Shown here: positions 8,710 through 14,785 of the stretch, piece by piece
Layout of the letters: the number at the start of each line of letters is the position of its first letter
Position numbering within the stretch: position 1 is the first letter of the stretch
Origin: Pseudomonadota bacterium
GTDB taxonomy: Bacteria; Pseudomonadota; Gammaproteobacteria; Steroidobacterales; Steroidobacteraceae
Direction: 5' to 3'
Length of the DNA stretch: 14,785 bases
NCBI GenBank assembly: GCA_021780395.1
Contig: JAJXYU010000363.1
Coordinates: forward strand, 1-14,785
Program-made: the position numbers and the translations under genes
The notes under the pieces: generated by a model
Databases searched by the model: none
What the model was told of the DNA's origin: nothing
What the model saw: the letters and a program-made list of their open reading frames with translations, nothing else

Positions 8710-11391
8710 TCACTCGCCCATTCGCATGCGCAAGCTGAGGTACCACTCCCGCGGCGGATTGTAGTACCCGTCGATGAAGCCGGCACCGTAATTGGGCTGT
8801 CCCGTGGTGACGTAGCGGTCGTCGGTCAGGTTCGTGCCGCCGATCGCGACGTCATACTCTCCAGACGACGAGACGAAATGAACGGAGGCGTCGAAACTCC
8901 GGGTGGCCGGCCGCCACAATTGCGGCGTGTTCAAGGAGTCGTTGAACATGCTCGACGTATAGGTGAACACTGGCAGGAAGCGGATCTGCGCCGCGCTCGG
9001 CAGCACGTAGTCGTACTCCGGATCGAACGTGAACTTCCACTTCGGGGTCTTCGGGAGCTTCGCGTCGAGGGGCGAGTTCCCGTATCCGGCCATACCGCAG
9101 ATCGGCGGTCCGGCCGGGCACACGGTCGTCCCGTCGGGCAGCGCGTACTGCGGGAAGTTCGCGTTCGCGTTCACCGACGTGTAGTACGCATCGAGGTACG
9201 AGGCGGCGCCATTGAGCCGCAGTCCCGTGTCGCCGACGAGCGACTCGAATTGCATCTCCCAGCCCCTGATCTTGGCGTTGCCGGCGTTGGTCAGCACTGG
9301 CGAGATGCCGCGCTGGATGTTGAGCTGAATCCCGTTGAAATCGGTGTCGAAGACGTCGGTATTCACGATCAAATGCCGGCCGAACCACGCGGACTTCAAG
9401 CCGAGTTCCCAGGACTTCGAGGTCTCGGGGCCGTACTCGGCATCCTTCGGCGTCGGCACGACCGCGGACAGGCGCGTCGTCCAGCCGCCGGCCATGAAGC
9501 CCTTGCTCCAGCTGAGGTAGGCCATCACGTCGTCGTTGAAGTGGAACTGGATCCCCCCGGTGGGATCGAAGATGTGCCACTGCTGGCTGTCCGGTATCGG
9601 CGGGAAATAGCGCGTGTAGGGCTGTCCGGTGATCATCGGACCCAGCACCGAGCCGAGCGGGAAGGAGTTGAGATCGCTCTGGCCGCCGAGGAAATACGCC
9701 TGTGCGTCGGTGTAGCGCCCGCCGACCGTGAAACCCCAGTGCTTCGTGGGGTTGTAGTCGGCGTGGAAGAACCCCGCGTAGTTGACGTTCTCGGCGTCGT
9801 TGGACACGTCGTACACCTCGAGCAGCCCCTCGAAGGGCACGTAGTCGTGCACGTAGCCGGCTTCCTTGAAGTAATACAGGCCCGCGACGTAGTTCAACTT
9901 GTCGTTGAGCGCATTCCCCAGCAGTTGGAACTCCTGCGAGACCTGCCACTGATGTTGTGCGTCGGTCACCTCGAACATCGTCTCCGGCGTGCCGTCGAGA
10001 TCGGTGCCGATGTGCCAGCGCAGCTGGCGATACCCGGTGATCGATTTCAGGCTCAAGTTGTCGTTGATCTGATAGTCGCCGGTCGCCGAGAAGCCGAACA
10101 CGTCATTGCGGGCGAAATCAGGCCCGCTCGCGTAAGTCGTGCCGATGTTGCCGGTATTGGACGCGGCGTTGCCGAGATAGATCCGCGGATTGCTCGTGCC
10201 GAGGTAGGTCGTGCCCGGATGATTGTTGTAGTTGAACGGTCCCGGCGGCCCGCCGACGTAACCAGCGCCGAGCAACGGGGCCCCGCCGATCGACAAGCCG
10301 GGCACCTGTGCGCGCGGCTGCGCGCAAGCGCCGGCGAACAGATCGTTGGGCGGCGAGCCGACGCCGAACACCCCGAACGAAGCCCCGGCGATCGCCGCCG
10401 GCAGGGTTGCCGCATTGTTGCCGATGCACAGGTTGTAGAGCGTCGAGAACGTCGCCGACAGCAGATTGCCCTGGAATGCGCCCAGGACGACGTTCGGCAT
10501 GGCGGTCTGATTCTCGTGCGACCAGTCGCCCGTGAAGGTGAACTTGAGCTTGTCGCTCGCGATCCAGAGGACTTTGGAGCGCACCGTCGTGACGCCCGTG
10601 CCACCGTAGTCGTTCGCGGTCTGGTAGCCGGCCTTCGGGTAGACGGTCTGCGGGTCGACGACGTAGGGCGATTGTCCGTACGGAGAATTCGTCGGGTACG
10701 GGATCACCCGCTGCCAGCCGTTCTGGTTCTGACTGCCGACGGTGATGCTGGTGAGGAGCTTGTCCTTGATGATCGGGATGTCCGCGGTGAATGCGACGTC
10801 GCGACGATCGAATCGTCCGGTGGTGACCTGGGCGATGAATCGCGGCTTGTTCCCGGGCGTATGGGTGATGATGCTGATGGCCCCACCGATGGTGTTGGCC
10901 CCGAACAGCGTGCCTTGCGGGCCCTTCGCGATCTCCACGCGATCGACGTCGAGGAGGTTCACGTTGGCGCCGACGGTGCGGGCGAGATAGATCCCGTCGA
11001 GATAGACACCGACGGCCGGATTGGTGTTGATCGCAAAATCGCTTTGACCGATGCCGCGGATCGAGGCCGAAAGCACCGAACTGTCGCCGGAGAACGGCGA
11101 ACCCGCATCCAGCGTGACCCCCGGAGTGAGCTTGGAGAGCGACTGAAGGCTGGTCAGTCCCTTTGCCTGCATCTGACCGCCCGTGAAGGCGGTGATCGCG
11201 ATCGGCACGCTCTGGATGTTCTGCCGGCGCTTCTGCGCGGTCACGACGATTTCTTGCAGCTGCGCCTCCCGCCCCGCCGTCGGTTCGGGCCGCGCCTGCG
11301 CGGCGATGACGGCATGAGACACGGAAAGGCCCAAACCGCACATCGTGAGCGACAGCAATGTCCCTTGCCGCATGGGTTGCCTCGATTTCAT
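8710..11391 (-). CDS. TonB-dependent outer-membrane receptor
   Basis: The 893-residue precursor begins with a signal peptide (charged MKSRQPMRQ, hydrophobic LLSLTMCGLGLSV, cleavage near Ala30). The segment LQEIVVTAQKR follows, then the plug domain (about residues 50-170) with SIRGIGQSDF, VGVYLDGIYLAR and VEIAKGPQGTLFGANTIGGAI. The remainder is a 22-strand-type beta-barrel ending in REWYLSLRMRMGE. The last strand carries three or four residues after the usual aromatic end, slightly unusual for an outer-membrane protein. The ATG at 11391 is supported by a purine-rich GGAAAGGGGGGA ribosome binding site about 9 nt upstream. Such receptors are often annotated as siderophore receptors. Since it heads an operon with a CoA ligase and a hydrolase, import of the aromatic growth substrate is more likely, as shown for some lignin-derived aromatics in sphingomonads. 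Substrate is inferred from context only. Confidence 0.93.
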   Translation of the reverse strand: MKSRQPMRQGTLLSLTMCGLGLSVSHAVIAAQARPEPTAGREAQLQEIVVTAQKRRQNIQSVPIAITAFTGGQMQAKGLTSLQSLSKLTPGVTLDAGSPFSGDSSVLSASIRGIGQSDFAINTNPAVGVYLDGIYLARTVGANVNLLDVDRVEIAKGPQGTLFGANTIGGAISIITHTPGNKPRFIAQVTTGRFDRRDVAFTADIPIIKDKLLTSITVGSQNQNGWQRVIPYPTNSPYGQSPYVVDPQTVYPKAGYQTANDYGGTGVTTVRSKVLWIASDKLKFTFTGDWSHENQTAMPNVVLGAFQGNLLSATFSTLYNLCIGNNAATLPAAIAGASFGVFGVGSPPNDLFAGACAQPRAQVPGLSIGGAPLLGAGYVGGPPGPFNYNNHPGTTYLGTSNPRIYLGNAASNTGNIGTTYASGPDFARNDVFGFSATGDYQINDNLSLKSITGYRQLRWHIGTDLDGTPETMFEVTDAQHQWQVSQEFQLLGNALNDKLNYVAGLYYFKEAGYVHDYVPFEGLLEVYDVSNDAENVNYAGFFHADYNPTKHWGFTVGGRYTDAQAYFLGGQSDLNSFPLGSVLGPMITGQPYTRYFPPIPDSQQWHIFDPTGGIQFHFNDDVMAYLSWSKGFMAGGWTTRLSAVVPTPKDAEYGPETSKSWELGLKSAWFGRHLIVNTDVFDTDFNGIQLNIQRGISPVLTNAGNAKIRGWEMQFESLVGDTGLRLNGAASYLDAYYTSVNANANFPQYALPDGTTVCPAGPPICGMAGYGNSPLDAKLPKTPKWKFTFDPEYDYVLPSAAQIRFLPVFTYTSSMFNDSLNTPQLWRPATRSFDASVHFVSSSGEYDVAIGGTNLTDDRYVTTGQPNYGAGFIDGYYNPPREWYLSLRMRMGE

Positions 11392-11459
11392 GACAGTCAA
11401 TCCCCCCTTTCCGGAATGAATCCGTCCGACCGCGTATTGTTGTCTCGATGCAAACCGAA

Positions 11460-11471
11460 GGTAGCGCAACC
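11460..11471. promoter_or_regulatory. Degenerate regulator box (AGCGCAA core)
   Basis: GGTAGCGCAACC shares the AGCGCAA core with the three stronger boxes and is itself a near-palindrome with one mismatched pair. It lies 32 bp before the first strong box, on the receptor side of the divergent region. Confidence 0.3.
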
Positions 11472-11479
11472 ACGAAAGC

Positions 11480-11491
11480 AACCGCGCGGTT
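11480..11491. repeat. 12-bp perfect palindrome AACCGCGCGGTT
   Basis: A perfect inverted repeat that directly abuts the first ACAGCGCAAG box. It is about 90 bp upstream of the receptor ATG and a possible operator half of a composite site. Confidence 0.4.
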
Positions 11492-11525
11492 CACAGCGCA
11501 AGACTTATGAACTGACAGCGCAAGA
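11491..11525 (+). promoter_or_regulatory. Two direct copies of T(C/G)ACAGCGCAAGA, candidate activator site
   Basis: Thirteen-base boxes at 11491-11503 and 11513-11525 differ at one position only. They are 22 bp apart start to start, close to two helical turns, so a dimeric regulator such as an AraC- or LysR-type protein could bind both on one face of the helix. Confidence 0.55.
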
Positions 11526-11598
11526 GCGCGCCGAAACCGGTGTGGTCCAGGGGCAACAAGCGGTCGACGGCAGCCCGTTTGCAGCCGGAGACCACACG

Positions 11599-11610
11599 CT
11601 TGCGCTGTGA
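11599..11610 (-). promoter_or_regulatory. Inverted third copy of the TCACAGCGCAAG box
   Basis: CTTGCGCTGTGA is the exact 12-base reverse complement of bases 11491-11502. It lies 42 bp before the ATG at 11652 and covers a GTG (11607) that could otherwise be read as the start of the downstream gene. This argues that translation starts further downstream. Confidence 0.5.
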
Positions 11611-11651
11611 TCCGCATGGATTCGGTCCGGCGGCGATTAGACTCGCCGTCG

Positions 11652-13526
11652 ATGTCAGCAAAATCGGCCGGCGGGCGTCATGCCGCGCCGGGAGGAGCGA
11701 GGACCATCGATACCCCATCCAATCCCCGGGGCTTTCCCTTGCCGAGCTCGATCACCGTCATCCCCGGCACCGAGCGGGCGCAGGCCGCCTATCCGTATAC
11801 GATCCAGTTCGACGCCGACGACGACGCGCGTTTCTGGTTCTACAACTCGATGCACTTCCCCGAGCCGATGTCGTGCTTCGACATGGTGACGGCGGAAGCC
11901 GCGTACTGCGCGCTCGGTGCGGCCAACACGCGGGTGCACTGCCTCCCGACCACGCTCGGCATCGACCACCGGATCATCAACGGCCGGGTATACATCGGCG
12001 GCAACGCCGTCACCGATCCGGCGGAAGTGGCCCGCCGCACCGAGGAGTTTCAGAAGCGCGCGTTCCACTACTACGAGAACTGGGAACCGCTGTACGCGGC
12101 CTGGAAGCAAAAGATGCTCGCGCTCATTCGCGAAGCCGAGGCGCTGCCCAAGCCCGAGCTCCCGGAATTCGAGCCGCTGGAGAACGTGCTTGCCGGCCGC
12201 GGCATCGCCTCGAATCATCATCTCCTCGAGACCTACCAGAAGACGCTCGAGGGATATTTTCGGATGTGGCACCACCACTTCGAGTTCCTGTTGTTGGGCT
12301 ACGGCGCCTATCTCACCTTCTTCGCCTTCTGCAAACGCGCCTTTCCCGAGATCTCCGATCAGACGGTCGCGAGAATGGTCGCGGGCATCGAGGCGGAAAT
12401 CTTCCGCCCGGACGAAGAGCTGCGGCGCCTTGCGCGGCGCGCGGTCGAACTGCGCGTCGACCAGACGTTTCGCGAGGGAGCTTCCGCCGAGTCGATCATT
12501 CGCTCGCTCGAGCAGGCCGGCCCATCCGGCGAGGAATGGCTGCGCGAACTCGCGGTCTCGCGTGATCCCTGGTTCAACATCAACGTCGGCGACGGCTTCT
12601 ACCACTATCACCGCTCCTGGAACGACGACCTGTCGATGCCGTTCGCCGGACTCCCCGGATACATCGCGCGCGTGAAGGCCGGCGAATCCCTGCACCGTCC
12701 GTTCGAGCAACTGCAGGACGAGCGCCGGCGGCTGATCGCCGAATACCGCGAACTGCTCGGCACCGATGAGGAACGCACCGCCTACGACCAGATGATCACC
12801 CTCGCGCACCGGGTGTTCCCCTACGTCGAGGGCCACAAGTTCTATTGTGAGCACTGGTATACGAACCTCTTCTTCAACAAGATCCGCGAGTTCGGCGCAT
12901 TGCTCGCCGCCAACCGCTTTTTCCCGCATGCCGAGGACGTCTTCCATCTGACCCACTACGAACTCGAGATGGCGATCATCGATCTGATGAACGCATGGTC
13001 GACCGGCTCGGCTCCGCGCGGGCCCGCGCACTGGCCGGCACTCGTCGCGGAACGCCGCGCGGCGCTCGATGTGTGGGCCAGGCACCCGACCCCGCCGGCT
13101 CTCGGGCCCGTGCCGGACGTGATCGACGACCCGGCGATCGTCATGCTCTGGGGCATCACGCGCGAAAGCCTCGAATCCTGGCTTCGGGCCGAAGACGAGG
13201 GCGCGAGCGATGAGATCCGCGGTTTCGCCGCCTCGAGCGGCGTCGTCGAGGGCCCCGCACGCGTGGTCAAATCGGCCGAGGAGATCGGGCGGCTGCGCCA
13301 GGGCGACATCCTGGTCTGTCAGGTCACCAATCCGACCTGGGCGCCGATCTTCCAGAAGATCGCCGGGGCCGTCTCCGACATCGGCGGTTCGATGAGTCAC
13401 GCGGCGATCGTGGCGCGCGAGTTCGGTCTGCCGGCCGTCGTCGGTACGGGCAGCGCCACCTCGCGCATCAAGGACGGCCAGCGAATTCGGGTCGACGGCG
13501 GCCGCGGCATCGTGACGCTGCTATGA
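11652..13526 (+). CDS. PEP-utilizing phosphohistidine subunit of a split aryl kinase (phenylphosphate synthase/AcvA-like)
   Basis: From the ATG at 11652 the protein has 624 residues. The C-terminus is a PEP-utilizing swivelling domain with the phosphohistidine signature DIGGSMSHAAIVAREFGLPAVVGTG; the phospho-acceptor is His583. It is preceded by VCQVTNPTWAPIF and followed by RIRVDGGRGIVTLL. The long N-terminal part (FPLPSS, YPYTIQF, FWFYNSMHFPEPM, YYENWEPLYAAWKQKM) is not that of PEP synthase. It resembles the ~70-kDa subunit of Thauera phenylphosphate synthase and the aryl-ketone kinases of acetovanillone pathways. The subunit would carry phosphate from the ATP-binding partner to a phenolic substrate. 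Its stop overlaps the next ATG (ATGA), implying coupled translation. The start is uncertain: 11652 lacks a clear ribosome binding site, and a good GGAGG lies at 11691-11695, inside the reading frame. Confidence 0.85.
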   Translation: MSAKSAGGRHAAPGGARTIDTPSNPRGFPLPSSITVIPGTERAQAAYPYTIQFDADDDARFWFYNSMHFPEPMSCFDMVTAEAAYCALGAANTRVHCLPTTLGIDHRIINGRVYIGGNAVTDPAEVARRTEEFQKRAFHYYENWEPLYAAWKQKMLALIREAEALPKPELPEFEPLENVLAGRGIASNHHLLETYQKTLEGYFRMWHHHFEFLLLGYGAYLTFFAFCKRAFPEISDQTVARMVAGIEAEIFRPDEELRRLARRAVELRVDQTFREGASAESIIRSLEQAGPSGEEWLRELAVSRDPWFNINVGDGFYHYHRSWNDDLSMPFAGLPGYIARVKAGESLHRPFEQLQDERRRLIAEYRELLGTDEERTAYDQMITLAHRVFPYVEGHKFYCEHWYTNLFFNKIREFGALLAANRFFPHAEDVFHLTHYELEMAIIDLMNAWSTGSAPRGPAHWPALVAERRAALDVWARHPTPPALGPVPDVIDDPAIVMLWGITRESLESWLRAEDEGASDEIRGFAASSGVVEGPARVVKSAEEIGRLRQGDILVCQVTNPTWAPIFQKIAGAVSDIGGSMSHAAIVAREFGLPAVVGTGSATSRIKDGQRIRVDGGRGIVTLL

Positions 13527-14566
13527 GCTGCGTCAGCTGGTTCGCCGACGTGGGCCTGAAGGACCGTGCGCAGGTCGGCGGCAAAGGCGGCAGTCTCGGC
13601 GAATTGGAGCGGGCCGCGGTCGCGGTCCCGCCGGGGTTCGTGGTCGGAACCGCTGCGTTCGAGCGCTTCCTCGCGGCGTTGGAAGCCGAGGAGCCGGTGC
13701 GGACGCGGGTCGAGGCGCTGCGCGCCGACGATCTGCCGGCGATCACCGCCTGTTCGGCGGCGCTGCGCCACCGCCTCGAACAGGCCGCTCTCCCCGCGGA
13801 GGTCGCCGAGGAAATTCGCGATGCGCATGCGACGCTGTGCGGACCGCCGGGCGTGGCCGCGGTGGCGGTGCGTTCCTCGGCCACCACCGAGGATGCGATC
13901 GACGCCAGCTTCGCGGGACTGCAGGACACCTACCTGTGGGTCCGCAGTGCCGCCGAAGCGCTGCGCAAGGTCCGTGACTGCTGGGCGAGCCTGTACTCGG
14001 TCGAATCGATCAGCTATCGCAGGAGCCGGGGGCTCGGCGAGGACGCGGTGGCGATGGCGGTCGTGATCCAGGCGATGGTCGATGCGCGTACCGCCGGCGT
14101 GATGTTCACTCGCAGTCCGACGACCGGAGACCGATCGGTGATCACGATCGAAGGTGCATGGGGTCTCGGGTCGGCGGTGGTCGGCGGCGAAGTGACCCCG
14201 GATCGGTGGGTCATCGGCAAGATCACCGGCGAGATCGCGGTCCGGGAGATCTCGGACAAGGCGATCCGCCATGCGCCGGCCGCCGGCGGCGGCATCGAGA
14301 CCGTGCCGGTCGAGGACACCGCCCGCCGGGTCCCCTGCCTGAACGACGAGGAACTGCAGCGGTTGCGCGGCATCGCGCGCCAGGTGGAGCGTCACTACGG
14401 ACGCGCGCAGGATATCGAATGGGCGGTCGATCGGGTGAGCGGCCAGGTGTGGTTGTTGCAGAGCCGGCCGGAGACCGTGTGGTCCGCGAGCGAGGCAGCA
14501 CCGGTCGCGCGCGCCGCCGTGAACCCGATCAGTCATGTCATGTCCATCTTTGGAGGCAGACGTTGA
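13523..14566 (+). CDS. PEP/pyruvate-binding (ATP-grasp) subunit of the split aryl kinase
   Basis: The 347-residue protein is a stand-alone PPDK_N / PEP-synthase N-terminal domain. Visible motifs are VGGKGGSLGEL with Lys21, VPPGFVVG, AVRSSATTEDAIDASFAGLQDTYL with Arg117, then MVDARTAGVMFTRSPTTGD, GAWGLGSAVVGGEVTPD, and the C-terminal QDIEWAVD...LLQSRPET (Gln313, Arg315). It should bind ATP and transfer a phosphoryl group to His583 of the preceding subunit. The pair sizes fit the roughly 70- and 40-kDa subunits of phenylphosphate synthase; ordinary PEP synthase and pyruvate phosphate dikinase carry both parts in one chain. The ATG lies in an ATGA overlap with the previous stop and has no clear ribosome binding site, so translation is probably coupled. 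Its own stop overlaps the next gene's TTG start. Confidence 0.92.
   Translation: MSCVSWFADVGLKDRAQVGGKGGSLGELERAAVAVPPGFVVGTAAFERFLAALEAEEPVRTRVEALRADDLPAITACSAALRHRLEQAALPAEVAEEIRDAHATLCGPPGVAAVAVRSSATTEDAIDASFAGLQDTYLWVRSAAEALRKVRDCWASLYSVESISYRRSRGLGEDAVAMAVVIQAMVDARTAGVMFTRSPTTGDRSVITIEGAWGLGSAVVGGEVTPDRWVIGKITGEIAVREISDKAIRHAPAAGGGIETVPVEDTARRVPCLNDEELQRLRGIARQVERHYGRAQDIEWAVDRVSGQVWLLQSRPETVWSASEAAPVARAAVNPISHVMSIFGGRR
14552..14556 (+). promoter_or_regulatory. Strong ribosome binding site deciding a TTG start
   Basis: GGAGG is followed by a 6-nt spacer and TTG at 14563. The TTG overlaps the preceding stop codon as TTGA. The spacing supports TTG as a genuine start. Confidence 0.7.
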
Positions 14567-14785
14567 CCCTCACGGCGAAGGACGTCGCGGAAATCACGCG
14601 GCTGATCGAGGAATCGAGCTTCGACGAGATGCAGCTCGAGATCGATGGCATGAAGCTCAGCTTGCGACGCCGCGGCGCCGCGAGTAGACGCGCTCGACGG
14701 CGCCCGTCTCCTCAAGGAGGTCGGCATCCGGTCGCACCGAACTCTGGTGGGACATTCGCCATCCCCTGTCTCAGGACCGCGCGCG
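14563..14785 (+). CDS. Biotin carboxyl carrier-like protein, N-terminus (3' partial, possibly frameshifted)
   Basis: From the TTG, the first 38 residues (LTAKDVAEITRLIEESSFDEMQLEIDGMKLSLRRRG) have the helix-plus-strand pattern of the N-terminal region of acetyl-CoA carboxylase biotin carrier proteins. The frame stays open to the window end, but the linker is unusually arginine-rich, and GGTF (14740s-14750s) is followed by an unexpected continuation. The carrier-like continuation RHPLSQDRA appears in another frame at 14757-14783, and an Ala/Pro/Ser linker-like stretch (STAPVSS) is in that same second frame just downstream of 14687. The coding signal therefore seems to switch frame. The gene belongs to the overlapping kinase operon, where a biotin-dependent carboxylase is expected to act on the phosphorylated ketone or its product. 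The biotinylated lysine lies beyond the window. Confidence 0.62.
   Translation, partial: MTLTAKDVAEITRLIEESSFDEMQLEIDGMKLSLRRRGAASRRARRRPSPQGGRHPVAPNSGGTFAIPCLRTAR

Larger units (their letters stand above)
11392..11651. promoter_or_regulatory. Divergent control region between receptor operon and kinase operon
   Basis: This 260-bp stretch holds no convincing gene. It contains three copies of an ACAGCGCAAG box, a 12-bp palindrome and one degenerate box, listed separately. I could not identify a strong sigma-70 promoter in either direction, in keeping with activator-dependent promoters. Confidence 0.6.

Noticed and set aside
8368..11610. Plus-strand open frame of about 1080 codons antisense to the TonB receptor and part of the CoA ligase
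   Set aside because: It mirrors a high-GC coding strand, its product is rich in Arg/Val/His without recognisable domains, and the minus-strand proteins are clearly real. A very long antisense frame is expected from codon bias here.
11607..11651. GTG at 11607 and ATG at 11616 as start of the phosphohistidine subunit
   Set aside because: No ribosome binding site; the GTG lies inside an exact inverted copy of the regulator box, and the added residues precede the conserved FPLP block by about 50 residues.
11655..13400. Minus-strand open frame of about 580 codons opposite the phosphohistidine subunit
   Set aside because: The plus strand encodes a clear phosphohistidine-domain protein with conserved motifs; the antisense product shows no domain.

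Overview
The window is high-GC DNA from a Gram-negative proteobacterium. A large TonB-dependent outer-membrane receptor with a cleavable signal peptide, LysR and AraC regulators, and tightly packed or overlapping catabolic genes support this. The receptor style and the LigM-type O-demethylase are typical of sphingomonads and of aromatic- or steroid-degrading Gammaproteobacteria. I cannot place the organism more precisely from sequence alone.

Layout: (1) 1-855, a 5'-truncated amidohydrolase, followed by a probable 3' remnant of a CapA-family gene. (2) 1337-2266, a LysR regulator on the plus strand. It converges on a minus-strand pair, an AraC regulator followed by an MDR-type oxidoreductase (4237 down to 2276). 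(3) 4515-5924, a tetrahydrofolate-dependent vanillate/syringate-type O-demethylase (LigM/DesA family), divergent from araC and separated by a region with a good promoter and a palindrome. (4) A minus-strand operon from 11391 down to 5949: TonB-dependent receptor, acetoacetyl-CoA synthetase-type ligase, alpha/beta hydrolase. It ends in a hairpin shared with the O-demethylase gene. (5) From about 11652 to the window end, a plus-strand operon with 4-nt overlaps: a phosphohistidine (swivelling) subunit, an ATP-grasp PEP/pyruvate-binding subunit, and the start of a biotin-carrier-like protein.

My main reading is that the window is most of a catabolic locus for lignin-derived hydroxyphenyl ketones (acetovanillone, acetosyringone, 4-hydroxyacetophenone). 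In the described Sphingobium (Acv) and Rhodococcus (Hpe) pathways, a split PEP-synthase-like kinase related to phenylphosphate synthase phosphorylates the phenolic ketone. A biotin-dependent carboxylase then converts it to an aroylacetate (a beta-keto acid). CoA activation and cleavage give the aromatic acid plus acetyl-CoA, or another C2/C4 product. All these roles have candidates here: split kinase and biotin carrier (region 5), a beta-keto-acid-type CoA ligase (AacS family), a hydrolase of the amidohydrolase family (the family of the 4-hydroxyphenyl-beta-ketoacyl-CoA hydrolase CouO), a LigM-type enzyme to demethylate the resulting vanillate or syringate, and a TonB receptor for uptake. Family assignments are strong; the substrate and the pathway wiring are inference.

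The divergent control region between the receptor operon and the kinase operon (11392-11651) carries three near-identical copies of an ACAGCGCAAG box (two direct, one inverted) and a 12-bp palindrome. This suggests that uptake/ligase and kinase/carboxylase operons are co-regulated by one factor. The last ~110 bases of the window look frame-disturbed.
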